The translations under genes and the position numbers were made by a program. A model generated the notes under the pieces. It saw only the letters and a list, made by a program, of their open reading frames with translations. It searched no databases and was not told where the DNA came from. A stretch of DNA of 64,000 nucleotides from JAVBQL01 sp031549085 (GTDB lineage Bacteria; Spirochaetota; GWE2-31-10; MWDO01): positions 124,001 to 188,000 of the forward strand of contig JAVBQL010000007.1 of assembly GCA_031549085.1 (NCBI GenBank), read 5' to 3'. Positions 16,314-25,523 of the stretch are shown here, in pieces (the stretch's first letter is position 1; every line of letters starts with the position of its first letter).

Positions 16314-18461
16314 ATGTCTAAAATAGAGATAAAAGATGGGATAAAGGTCTCTCCTGGATCTCCTCATAATCTAGGGTCTACTCTATCTAGTGAAGGGTGC
16401 AATTTTGCAATATTTTCTAAGAACGCAACTGATGTGTATCTGTTATTTTTTGATAACCCCAGAGATGATAATCCCTCTCATAAATTAAAACTTGATATTA
16501 ATAATAATAAAACTGGTAATGTTTGGCATATATTTGTTCATGGTATTAAGCATGGACAATATTATGGTTACTGTATGGATGGTCCATACTATCCAAAAAG
16601 TGGGCATAGATTTAATGTTAATATACTGCTTTTAGATCCTTATGCAAAAGCAACTGATGGAGAATTCAATTCAAGTACTCAATCATCTTTTGGGTATGAG
16701 TTTGGTTCAAGGCTTGGAGATCTCTCTTTTAATACAAAGGTTAATTTGGGTGAGTCTCCAAAAAGTATTGTAATAAATGATGATTTCGATTGGGAAGATG
16801 ATAAACCTCTTATGATTCCTCTTAATGAAACTATTATATATGAACTTCATGTTAGAGGCTTTACAAAGCATGGAAGTTCAAAAATTGAGTACCCCGGGAC
16901 CTATCTTGGACTGATTGAAAAAATTCCATATTTAAAAGAGCTTGGAATTACTACAGTAGAACTTCTTCCTGTTCATGAGTTTAATGAATTTGAAAATAAT
17001 AGAGTAAACCCTATAACAGCAGAGCCTTTAGTTAACTTTACTGGCTATTCATCTTTGGCTTTCTTTGCCCCAGAAGTTTGGTATGCAACTAAGAGAGATG
17101 GAGTTGAGGCTGTAAATGAATTCAAAGAGATGGTAAAGGCTTTCCATAAGGCAGGTATTGAAGTTATATTGGATGTTGTCTATAACCATACAGGCGAAGG
17201 CAATGGTATGGGGCCAACTATCAATTTTAAAGGTATAGATAACTCTATCTACTATATGTTGGAGAAAAATCAACTCTACTATAAAAACTACTCAGGCTGT
17301 GGAAATACATTAAATTGTAACCACTCTGTTGTAAAACATCTTATAAAAGATAGCCTTAGGTACTGGGTTGTTGATATGCACGTTGATGGATTTAGATTCG
17401 ATTTGGCGGCGATTTTGGGAAGAGACAGTGATGGAAATTGGCTTCCAGACTATTCAGTTCTTTCAGAGATAAGTGAAGATCCAATATTGGCAAATACAAA
17501 GATAATTGCTGAGAGCTGGGATGCTGCGGGACTATACACAGTTGGAGGATTCCCTGAGGGTTGGGCAGAATGGAATGGAAAATTTAGAGATGATGTTCGA
17601 TCGTTTATAAAAGGTGATGCAGGAAAGGTAGGCGATTTTGCAAGAAGAATATCTGGAAGTGCAGACCTTTTTAATATTGAAGAGAGAAACCCATACCATA
17701 GTATTAATATCATCACTACTCATGATGGATTCACTTTGAATGATCTTGTTAGCTATAATGAGAAGAGAAATGAAGAGAATGGCGAATCCAATATGGATGG
17801 TGAGAATAACAACCTAAGCTGGAACTGTGGTATAGAGGGTGAAACAGATAATGCAGAGGTACTTAATTTAAGAAACAGACAGATGAAAAATTTCTTCACT
17901 GTATTAATGATAAGTCAAGGTACCCCTATGATCTATTCTGGAGATGAGTTTAAGTTCTCTAAAAAAGGTAATAACAATACATATTGTCATGATAATGATT
18001 TCAATTGGCTAAATTGGGATCTAGTTGATAAAAATAGAAACTTTTTTGATTTCTGTAAGCATATGATAGCCTTTAGAAAAAAGCACCCAGCCTTAAGAAG
18101 AGAGTGGTTTTTTACTGGTCTTGATATAGTTGGAAGCAACTCTCCAGATATCTCTTGGCATGGTACTGAAGTTAATAAGCCAGACTGGAGCTATTTCTGT
18201 AGAACAATTGCTTTTATGCTTGATGGCAATAAAGGTGATACTGGAGCCGATTCTAATGATAATGATATATATGTAGCTGTAAATTCCTATTGGGAAGATA
18301 TGGATTTTGAACTTCCAAAACCAAAAGATAGAAAGCGCTGGCATATTTGTGTTGATACTTCTACTGATAAGGGATATTTTGATGATGGGCAGGAGCCTAA
18401 AGTTGTTGCTCCTGTTATGACTGTAAAGGCAAGAAGCCTCATAATTTTAATAGATAAGTAG
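16314..18461 (+). CDS. glgX: Glycogen debranching enzyme (isoamylase-type GH13)
   Basis: Hydrolyses alpha-1,6 branch points of glycogen. An N-terminal CBM48-like domain (SPGSPHNLGSTLSSEGCNFAIFS) precedes the GH13 barrel with DVVYNHTGEGN (region I), VDGFRFDLA (II, nucleophile Asp), AESWDAAG (III, acid/base Glu) and TTHDGFTLNDLVSYN (IV). About 715 aa is typical. I start at ATG 16314 with GGAG 8 nt upstream; a TTG at 16302 overlaps that site. It is flanked by a long empty stretch and repeat copy D, so probably monocistronic. Confidence 0.93.
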   Translation: MSKIEIKDGIKVSPGSPHNLGSTLSSEGCNFAIFSKNATDVYLLFFDNPRDDNPSHKLKLDINNNKTGNVWHIFVHGIKHGQYYGYCMDGPYYPKSGHRFNVNILLLDPYAKATDGEFNSSTQSSFGYEFGSRLGDLSFNTKVNLGESPKSIVINDDFDWEDDKPLMIPLNETIIYELHVRGFTKHGSSKIEYPGTYLGLIEKIPYLKELGITTVELLPVHEFNEFENNRVNPITAEPLVNFTGYSSLAFFAPEVWYATKRDGVEAVNEFKEMVKAFHKAGIEVILDVVYNHTGEGNGMGPTINFKGIDNSIYYMLEKNQLYYKNYSGCGNTLNCNHSVVKHLIKDSLRYWVVDMHVDGFRFDLAAILGRDSDGNWLPDYSVLSEISEDPILANTKIIAESWDAAGLYTVGGFPEGWAEWNGKFRDDVRSFIKGDAGKVGDFARRISGSADLFNIEERNPYHSINIITTHDGFTLNDLVSYNEKRNEENGESNMDGENNNLSWNCGIEGETDNAEVLNLRNRQMKNFFTVLMISQGTPMIYSGDEFKFSKKGNNNTYCHDNDFNWLNWDLVDKNRNFFDFCKHMIAFRKKHPALRREWFFTGLDIVGSNSPDISWHGTEVNKPDWSYFCRTIAFMLDGNKGDTGADSNDNDIYVAVNSYWEDMDFELPKPKDRKRWHICVDTSTDKGYFDDGQEPKVVAPVMTVKARSLIILIDK

Positions 18462-18494
18462 ATAAAAAAATAGTAGGGCTTTTGTTTTATTTTT

Positions 18495-18667
18495 GGGGGG
18501 GTATCCCCCCCAAGCTCCCCCAAATAAAGTATATTATGCAAGTTGTTTTTTTGTTTAGAAACTAGAGGGTATATAAGTCGATTTTATTGGCGTAATAACG
18601 AGATAAAATCTTTGTTATATGCCCTCTAGTTTCTAAAAAAGTAATATAAAAAACTTTGCTGCATAAT
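18495..18667. repeat. Composite element copy D with two nested levels
   Basis: GC part: seven G (18495-18501), TAT, seven C (18505-18511), then CTCCCCC. AT part, outer level: ATTATGCA (18533-18540) with TGCATAAT (18660-18667) and inner signatures AGTTGTTTTTTT and AAAAAACTTTGC. Inner level: perfect 16-bp arms 18554-18569 and 18622-18637 around TAAGTCGATTTTATTGGCG and AAAATCTTTGTTATA. The inner core nearly equals that of copy A while its arms do not. Confidence 0.8.
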
Positions 18668-18726
18668 CTTTTATGTGATTAAATTTTTAATTAAATAGAT
18701 ATATATTTAATTTTTAAAGAGGTCTA

Positions 18727-19443
18727 ATGTTTAAAGAGTTTCAAAGAATTTCAAGAAAGATAGGAAAGGCTATCTACGATTATAAGATGATCGAAGATGG
18801 TGATAAGATATTGGTTGGTCTATCTGGAGGAAAAGATTCTCTAACACTTCTATATGATCTTGTAACTAGGGTACGCTCATTCCCAATAAAATATAGTGTT
18901 GAAGCCATACATGTGCACTCTGATTTCTGTAATTGCAATGGTGAATATTTATCAAAATTTTGCAGTGAGCTAAATGTTCCATACATAAAAAAAGATGTAT
19001 CCATATTGCTGAGACTTAAGCCAGAAAAGAAGATGAACTGTTTCTGGTGTGCCAATCAAAGAAGGCTTGAGCTTGTAGACTTTGCTATTAAAAATGGCTT
19101 TAATAAAATTGCTTTGGGACACCATCTTGACGATATAATCGAAACCTTTTTAATGAATATTGTCTATAAAGGTGAGAGTTCAACAATGCTACCCCTTCTT
19201 AAATATGATAACTATCCTGTTACAATAATTAGACCATTGGCACTTGTAAAAGAGAGCATGATTGTAGAGTTTGTTAAAAACAATAATCTTGAAGTTTTTA
19301 CTTGTAAATGTGAATTCTCACAAAACTCCAAACGGAGAGAGGTAAGAGAGGCTATACAATTTTTGGCCAAAGATAATGACAATATAAAACTTAATATATT
19401 TAGCTCTATGAGAAACATCAATAATAGATATCTGTTGCAATAA
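18727..19443 (+). CDS. ttcA: TtcA-family tRNA 2-thiolation enzyme (PP-loop)
   Basis: Adenylating PP-loop enzyme; TtcA makes 2-thiocytidine at tRNA position 32. PP-loop SGGKDS is near residue 37. CFWC (about 102-105) and CKC near residue 198 give the three cysteines used for a 4Fe-4S cluster in TtcA. LGHHLDDIIETFLMN is the family motif. 238 aa is somewhat short. AGAGGT precedes the ATG. A related thiolase such as a TtuA/TtcA2 type cannot be excluded. Confidence 0.82.
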   Translation: MFKEFQRISRKIGKAIYDYKMIEDGDKILVGLSGGKDSLTLLYDLVTRVRSFPIKYSVEAIHVHSDFCNCNGEYLSKFCSELNVPYIKKDVSILLRLKPEKKMNCFWCANQRRLELVDFAIKNGFNKIALGHHLDDIIETFLMNIVYKGESSTMLPLLKYDNYPVTIIRPLALVKESMIVEFVKNNNLEVFTCKCEFSQNSKRREVREAIQFLAKDNDNIKLNIFSSMRNINNRYLLQ

Positions 19444-19526
19444 TAGTAATTAAATTGAAAAAAATGAGATATAAAAAATTGATTTTAATTTAATTTAATG
19501 TTATCTATCTTATCTCAAGGTTAATT

Positions 19527-21242
19527 ATGAATAGAATTGTTTTCATTATTATTTTATTAATACTTCCTTTCTCACTTTTCTCATTTCCATTTTCTGAAGT
19601 GAATGATTACTACGATTATGAACTTGTTCCAAAAGAGGGAACATATGGTGTTAATCGCTATGGAAAGAATAAGAGCTTTACTGGTATTGGTGGAAGTTTT
19701 CGTACTCTTAACAGTTATGCAGAGATGCTCCTTTTTACTAGATTCTATATTGATCTACCTGAGTTATATGGTTTTTTCTTTGTTGCAGACTTTCTTGTTG
19801 ACTATAAGACAGCAACAAACTCTGAAATTATGCCTGCTTCGGGAGAGTATTCAAAATCTTTTGGTGTCACTTTTACCTATGGTGGCGAATCATATATTGG
19901 GTTTCAAAATAAATATACAACAATAAAACTTGGTTTTCAAAATTTGGTCTCATCAGATGCTATATACAATCACCTTTTGTATGATGATTACTCAGGTTCA
20001 TTTTTTGCATTGAAGTGGGATCTTCTTATAACTAGATTTTTAGATATAGAACTTCTCTATAATATCGTTAGACCTCAAAATGGCTTATGGACAACAACTT
20101 TACCTCTTGATAGTACCAATAGAATATATGAAGGGCTATATGGAAAGTCATTGTACTCAAAAAAGATAAATATTCGCCCTCTTCCATGGATTAGGCTTGG
20201 TATAACTGATTGTATCTATTTTATGGGTGAAAACTTCAACATGTGGTTTGCAAATCCTTTCTCTCTCTATTTTATAACAGCTTCTATGGAAGAACTATAT
20301 GATCCAAAATATGCTTCTATGGGAAATACTTTAGCATCTGATGTAAAATTCTCTTTTGATTTTAATATAGGGTTTGGCGGTTGGAATGTTTATGGAGAGA
20401 TGATGGTTGATGATCTTGATGGATACTATATTTTGCAAAAAACACCACACCTGCCTGATAGAATTGGTTTTGTTATTGGTGGAGAGATAAGAGGGTATCT
20501 ATTTACCAACTTATTAAAAAGTAGCAGAATTGTTGACTATATATTTGGAAATATGTATCTAAATTTTGAGTACGCAATTGTTAGTAAATATACCTACTCA
20601 AGAGACAACCTCTATAATTATGAGTTTGTAAGAGAGGAGTGGATAGATCCTGCCAATCCAGAGGCCTCATATTATCAGGGTAAAACTGTTATGTCGCAAG
20701 CTGATGCTGACTATATAAATAGAACAGGTAACTTTATAGGCTATATGTATGGGCCAAATTCTGATAGTATAGATTTTGCTATTGGCTGGCGAAATGATTT
20801 GGAATCTGTAAAAAATTATAGAGCTGACTATCAGGGTGATATCTATTTCGACTCTATGAAGGATAAAAAATATCCAAATAGATTATTTAAGATGCAGTTG
20901 CACTACAGACTATATAGACTTGGAACTGGAAGAAATGTTGTTGCAAATTTCTATGAGAATGAGCACTACTACTTTGATATAGATCCAGATTTGGATAGTG
21001 ATGGAGATGGCGTAACAGATAATGACTATAGTGATCGTAAAACTGAATTTATTCGTAATGTGAAAGAGATGGGAAATAAGCTTGATTTTAGTATATACAC
21101 TGATATATTTAGAGTGAGCAAGTTTGTTGTAGGGCTTGATATGAACTTTAAATTTGAGTGGAGGACAATGTATCCCTTTACATATAGAGAGAAGACAACA
21201 TTCTCATTCGGATTTGAATTCGCAGGTATTGTATCTTGGTAA
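19527..21242 (+). CDS. Large predicted outer-membrane beta-barrel protein
   Basis: 571 aa with a signal peptide (MNRIVFIIILLILPFSLFSF) and then many alternating amphipathic strands rich in Tyr, Phe and Trp, ending in a barrel-like strand (FGFEFAGIVSW). Near residues 483-500 it has DIDPDLDSDGDGVTDND, a calcium-binding loop of thrombospondin type 3 style, probably on a surface loop. A lipoprotein gene follows after 29 nt. I do not recognise the family with certainty; a capsule-assembly (Wzi-like) barrel is one possibility. Confidence 0.75.
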   Translation: MNRIVFIIILLILPFSLFSFPFSEVNDYYDYELVPKEGTYGVNRYGKNKSFTGIGGSFRTLNSYAEMLLFTRFYIDLPELYGFFFVADFLVDYKTATNSEIMPASGEYSKSFGVTFTYGGESYIGFQNKYTTIKLGFQNLVSSDAIYNHLLYDDYSGSFFALKWDLLITRFLDIELLYNIVRPQNGLWTTTLPLDSTNRIYEGLYGKSLYSKKINIRPLPWIRLGITDCIYFMGENFNMWFANPFSLYFITASMEELYDPKYASMGNTLASDVKFSFDFNIGFGGWNVYGEMMVDDLDGYYILQKTPHLPDRIGFVIGGEIRGYLFTNLLKSSRIVDYIFGNMYLNFEYAIVSKYTYSRDNLYNYEFVREEWIDPANPEASYYQGKTVMSQADADYINRTGNFIGYMYGPNSDSIDFAIGWRNDLESVKNYRADYQGDIYFDSMKDKKYPNRLFKMQLHYRLYRLGTGRNVVANFYENEHYYFDIDPDLDSDGDGVTDNDYSDRKTEFIRNVKEMGNKLDFSIYTDIFRVSKFVVGLDMNFKFEWRTMYPFTYREKTTFSFGFEFAGIVSW

Positions 21243-21271
21243 CTATTTTTAAAAGGAAGATATTTTAGAGT

Positions 21272-21991
21272 ATGAAAAATTATATTATTACTATTTTTGC
21301 TATATCTATCCTATCTATTATTATTCTTAATTGTGCCAACAGTGAGCTTGAAACTAACTATGGAACAATTACGATAGTTAATAATTCAAGTAGGTCAATA
21401 CTCTATAAAGGTGAATATGTTGATGATTATTATGGAGAGTGGGAGGTTGATGAGGTTGTTGTTCCTGACTCTTTGTGGAAATATAGATTTGAGAAAGCAA
21501 TACTAAATAATCCAAATTTTGATCTTACAACAGACAAGTCATTTATAGTATCAAAATATAAGTTTCAAGGTCATAAATATGTGTTAGACTCAAGTGCAAC
21601 AGGTTCAGATAGAGATCAAATTGAGAATATTTTGGATAAAATAGGTTATAAAGTATTAAAATGGGTAATAAATGTTATACTTCCAACAGACTCTGTCTAT
21701 CTTGATCCTGGAAAGTCTACTAAATTTGAGGTTATTTGGAATAATATTGGAACGCCACTAGGTGATGCCGATGAGACTAGAGATGTAAAATTGAAATCTG
21801 GTGGAAGGAAGATTTTAACAATAAATAATCATCATCTTAAGGGCTATATATATTGGGGCTCTTATAATGATAATTCAACAGATACTGTCTATAAAAATTA
21901 TTCAGATCTCTTCTATCTCTCAAATAGAGAGAATATAAAGATCATAATTGATGACCTATCAGATAGCAGTTCAGATATAATATATTACTAA
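21272..21991 (+). CDS. Lipoprotein of unknown function
   Basis: 239 aa with a hydrophobic signal and lipobox SIIILNC (Cys21); Asn before Cys is tolerated in spirochaetal lipoboxes. The mature part is beta-rich and polar (NYGTITIVNNSSRSILYKG; later FEVIWNNIG). It follows the barrel gene by 29 nt and may be its partner at the outer membrane. Its stop overlaps the stop of the convergent CPBP gene by 4 nt. Confidence 0.7.
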   Translation: MKNYIITIFAISILSIIILNCANSELETNYGTITIVNNSSRSILYKGEYVDDYYGEWEVDEVVVPDSLWKYRFEKAILNNPNFDLTTDKSFIVSKYKFQGHKYVLDSSATGSDRDQIENILDKIGYKVLKWVINVILPTDSVYLDPGKSTKFEVIWNNIGTPLGDADETRDVKLKSGGRKILTINNHHLKGYIYWGSYNDNSTDTVYKNYSDLFYLSNRENIKIIIDDLSDSSSDIIYY

Positions 21992-22611
21992 ATCTGCTCT
22001 TTTTTTCCATCTATTATTCTTTTTTGATATGGCAAAATAAATGCCAATTGAATAAAATCGAGAATAAAATGAAAAATAATTGGATACCATATAGTTTTTG
22101 AAATTACAAGGATTACAAAAAGAGCAATGGATATTAAAAATATCATTATCACATTAAATACTCCTTGATACAAATGAAGCAGTGCAAAAAGTATTGATAA
22201 GAGAAGTATTATAAGTGTACCAGTAAAATTTACTGAAATTATTGTAGGTAAAATTAGAAATAGTAGGGCAATAAGGTATCCTCTAAAGATAATCTCTTCA
22301 CAAAGTGCTACAAAAAATGAGAATATTAAAATAAAGATGGTTGGGATGCTGTCAATTGATAGATACCTATTAAATTTATCTATATTACCTCTTGTACTTT
22401 TTAACTTTGGGGCTACTATTATATCAAGAATTACTATTAGTATAAGTATTGAAATGGTAATAACTATAGAAATTATATCAAGCCTAAAGGTAAATAACTT
22501 TCCTAAAATTAAAAAGTAACTATTTTTAAATATAAAGAGAGGGATAAAAAGTAATATTGTTGCAACGACATAGATAAAAAAGTTTGCAAAAAAAATTCTG
22601 TTTTTATTCAT
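21988..22611 (-). CDS. CPBP-family intramembrane protease
   Basis: 207 aa with about six membrane segments. The family motifs are present: EEIIFRG (paired Glu and Arg), FALLHLYQG (His) and HFILDF (His). The catalytic set of the CAAX protease/bacteriocin-processing family is therefore complete. Its ATG directly follows the stop codon of the hemolysin III gene (TAG-ATG), so the two are coupled. The substrate is unknown. Confidence 0.82.
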   Translation of the reverse strand: MNKNRIFFANFFIYVVATILLFIPLFIFKNSYFLILGKLFTFRLDIISIVITISILILIVILDIIVAPKLKSTRGNIDKFNRYLSIDSIPTIFILIFSFFVALCEEIIFRGYLIALLFLILPTIISVNFTGTLIILLLSILFALLHLYQGVFNVIMIFLISIALFVILVISKTIWYPIIFHFILDFIQLAFILPYQKRIIDGKKEQI

Positions 22612-23295
22612 CTAATTTGGTAATATAAATATATACATGAATAGCGAAAAGGTCAAAGCACCAAGAATAACAAATATGTGCCATATCTCATGAAACCCAA
22701 ACTTCCCAGATATTGGGTTTGGTTTCTCTAAATAGAAGATAAAAGAGCCAGCTGTATAAAATAGACCACCCAAAAGCATCATAATAACTCCACCAATTCC
22801 AACAGATGCATAGAGTCTATAGAGCATAATAATGCCAACCCACCCCATACTGATATATATTGTGTTTGTTACCCACTTTGGAATATTCACGAAAAATATT
22901 TTTATTAAAATACCAATTATGGCTAATCCCCAAACAATACCAAATATTGACCATCCCAAAGGGCCTCTTAAAACTGTTAGACATATAGGTGTGTATGTGC
23001 CTGCGATTAATAAAAATATAGCAAGATAGTCAAAGAGTCTAAAGATATCCTCTATTTTTTTATTTCCATTTACACCATGATGAAATGTACTTGCTAGAAA
23101 TACAGATATAAGTGTTGCTCCATATATAGAGAAGCTTACAATATGCCAAACTTTGCCTTCAACACTAGCATATACAATAAGGAGAACTGTTACAGTTATT
23201 GATAATATTGTTCCAAATATATGTGAGATAGTATTGAATATCTCATCAGTTACATGTGGGCTTCCATCTTTGGAAACCTTTCTCGCTTTTGCCAT
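22612..23295 (-). CDS. Hemolysin III (YqfA/PAQR-type) membrane protein
   Basis: About 227 aa with seven predicted membrane segments. Conserved features are DEIFNTISHIFGTILS at the start, ASTFHHGV, AGTYTPICLTVLRGPLGW and the C-terminal HEIWHIFVILGAL, giving the histidines thought to bind metal in the PAQR superfamily. I take the ATG at 23295 (MAKARK); a GTG 15 nt upstream is possible. It is the first gene of a pair with the CPBP protease. A true haemolytic role is not established for most members. Confidence 0.88.
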   Translation of the reverse strand: MAKARKVSKDGSPHVTDEIFNTISHIFGTILSITVTVLLIVYASVEGKVWHIVSFSIYGATLISVFLASTFHHGVNGNKKIEDIFRLFDYLAIFLLIAGTYTPICLTVLRGPLGWSIFGIVWGLAIIGILIKIFFVNIPKWVTNTIYISMGWVGIIMLYRLYASVGIGGVIMMLLGGLFYTAGSFIFYLEKPNPISGKFGFHEIWHIFVILGALTFSLFMYIFILPN

Positions 23296-23412
23296 ATTTA
23301 TTCTTCCCACACCCTTTTTTGATAAATACTTTATTATAACAATGGGACTATCTTTCTGATTTATGAGATCTAATTAAAAAGATATCAAACTCGCTTTAAA
23401 CAGAAATAAATA

Positions 23413-25506
23413 TTATAACCCTATTTTATCAGCAACCTCTTTCATAGCATCGATAGCCAAAACTGTAAAATCTTCTAAACTTAAACCTATCTTTTCACAA
23501 AGCAGAATTGAATCACGATTTACATTAGCTGCAAATGCTTTCTCTTTCATTCTTTTGATTACACTGCTTGGTTTTACAGAGGCGACCTTTTTATCAGGAT
23601 ACACACGAGCAGTAGCTGATATCAATCCCGATATAGTCTCTGCAGCTATCAAGGCATAATCTATGAAGTTGCTTCTCTCAGTGCCATTCATTTCAAAGTT
23701 GTGAGATGCAATAGCTTTTGCAGCAGTCTCATTCATTCCAGCCTCTTTAAGCCACTTTTCAGCGAGCTTTGCATGATTTGGCATATCATTCTCTGTTTCA
23801 CTTAGGTCAATATCATGCAGCAGTCCAATATAATAGAAGCTATTCTCATTTAGTCCAAACTTATTGGCAATCTTTTTCATTATTTGTGCAGTTGCAATTG
23901 AGTGTGAGATAAGAGTATCTTTTTTTACTTTGTCACTAAATATTGCATCAAGCTTATCATTAGAGACGCCAAGATCATCTATTGAGAGCGGTTGACATAT
24001 TTCACTATTTGTCCCAATATTTTCACTCTTATCATCTTTTTTATCAGAATCGAGCGGTTTCATAAGGGGGAAAAGTACAACTTCTCTTAAGTTCTCTTGG
24101 TTTGTTAGAAGTGCAACAAATCTATCAATTCCCATCCCCCAGCCAGATATTGGTGGCATTCCATACTCCATACAGAGAACAAAATCCTCCTCCATAATCA
24201 TAGCCTCCTCATCACCGCCCTCACGCGCAGTCGCCTGCTTCAAAAGTCTCTCTCGTTGATCGATAGGATCAACAAGTTCAGAGTAGGCATTGACAACCTC
24301 CCATGTATTAACAACAAGCTGAAATCTATCTGTTATCATTGGGTCATCATCATTTTTTCTAGCAAGTGGAGACAAATCTATTGGGTGATGTATCAAAAAT
24401 TGCGGAGCAATCATACTTGGGCGTGCAACTTTTTTATAGAGCTGATCAATCAAGTTTCCTCTTCCAATCTTTGCAAAATCCACATCAAGCTCAATGCCCT
24501 TTGATTTGATTGAAGCAACAAGCTCATCTTTTGTTGGATATTTATCGATATCTATATCAACATGCTTAATCAGTAGTTCTCGAAAGCTATATCTTGGCCA
24601 CTCTCCATCAAAATTGATTGTATTATCACCATATTTCAATGTTAGTGAGCCATTTACCTCCATTAAGAGATGCTTTATCAACTTTTCAGTAAAATCCATA
24701 TTGTCTATATAGTTCCAATATGAGGCGTAGAACTCAAGAAGTGTGAAGTCTTGAAGATGCGATGGATCCATTCCCTCATTTCTAAAACATCTTGAAAACT
24801 CATAGACCCTATCCATTCCGCCTGCGATACATCTCTTTAGGTAGGTCTCCGGTGATATACGCAAAAACATATCAATATCAAGCGCATTATGGTGAGTCTG
24901 AAATGGTTTAGCCAGCGCTCCGCTAGGTTTTGTTTGAAGCACAGGAGTCTCAACCTCTAAAAAGTCATTATCGTTAAGAAAATTTCTTATTGTATTTATT
25001 ACTTTTATTCTCTTTTTAAAAAGCTCTCTTGTTTCACTATTAACTATCAAATCGAGGTATCTTTGTCTTGATCTTGCCTCTAAATCAGTTAGTCCGTGAA
25101 ATTTTTCAGGAAGCGGGCGAATTGCCTTTGAGAGAAGTTTATAGCTTGCAACGCTAATGGTAAGTTCACCCTTGTCAGTTCTATAGAGTTCGCCATTCAC
25201 ACCAACAAAGTCTCCAACATCAACCATCTTTTCAAAAAATTTAAACTCTTCAACAGAGATACTTTTTTTATTTAATGCGATCTGTATCTTTCCAGTCCAA
25301 TCTTGGATGGTCGCAAATATAAGACTTCCAAAAGAGCGGTGAAGTATAAGTCTTCCAGCAGCACTGATATCTTTTGTGCCAATAGGGAGCTCCCTTATCT
25401 TCTCAATTAGCGCTGTTCTCTCAAATTTACCAACATATGGGTTTATTCCTGTCTCTCGTATCTTATCAATTTTAGCTATTCTAACATCTCTCTCATCGCT
25501 CGCCAT
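23413..25506 (-). CDS. lysS: Lysyl-tRNA synthetase (class II) fused to a C-terminal HD domain
   Basis: 697 aa. Residues 1-490 are a full class II LysRS: OB-fold anticodon domain, motif 1 (LEVETPVLQ), motif 2 (FRNEGMDPSHLQDFTLLEFY) and motif 3 (GWGMGIDRFVALL). After a polar linker (about 495-530) comes an HD phosphohydrolase domain with HSIATAQIMKKIA, LLHDIDL, PNHAKLAEKW, ASHNF and DYALIAAETISGLI; metal-binding His and HD pair are intact. I start at ATG 25506, with GAGGA 6 nt upstream, rather than TTG 25518. The HD part resembles a stand-alone HD hydrolase family found in many bacteria. It may act on a nucleotide made by the synthetase, such as Ap4A; this is a guess. Confidence 0.93.
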   Translation of the reverse strand: MASDERDVRIAKIDKIRETGINPYVGKFERTALIEKIRELPIGTKDISAAGRLILHRSFGSLIFATIQDWTGKIQIALNKKSISVEEFKFFEKMVDVGDFVGVNGELYRTDKGELTISVASYKLLSKAIRPLPEKFHGLTDLEARSRQRYLDLIVNSETRELFKKRIKVINTIRNFLNDNDFLEVETPVLQTKPSGALAKPFQTHHNALDIDMFLRISPETYLKRCIAGGMDRVYEFSRCFRNEGMDPSHLQDFTLLEFYASYWNYIDNMDFTEKLIKHLLMEVNGSLTLKYGDNTINFDGEWPRYSFRELLIKHVDIDIDKYPTKDELVASIKSKGIELDVDFAKIGRGNLIDQLYKKVARPSMIAPQFLIHHPIDLSPLARKNDDDPMITDRFQLVVNTWEVVNAYSELVDPIDQRERLLKQATAREGGDEEAMIMEEDFVLCMEYGMPPISGWGMGIDRFVALLTNQENLREVVLFPLMKPLDSDKKDDKSENIGTNSEICQPLSIDDLGVSNDKLDAIFSDKVKKDTLISHSIATAQIMKKIANKFGLNENSFYYIGLLHDIDLSETENDMPNHAKLAEKWLKEAGMNETAAKAIASHNFEMNGTERSNFIDYALIAAETISGLISATARVYPDKKVASVKPSSVIKRMKEKAFAANVNRDSILLCEKIGLSLEDFTVLAIDAMKEVADKIGL

Positions 25507-25523
25507 AATATTCCTCAATTTTT

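Noticed and set aside
18495..18511. G7-TAT-C7 as a terminator of glgX
   Set aside because: No T run follows and it matches the GC part of the composite repeat in position and order, so I treat it as part of copy D. A termination role remains possible.
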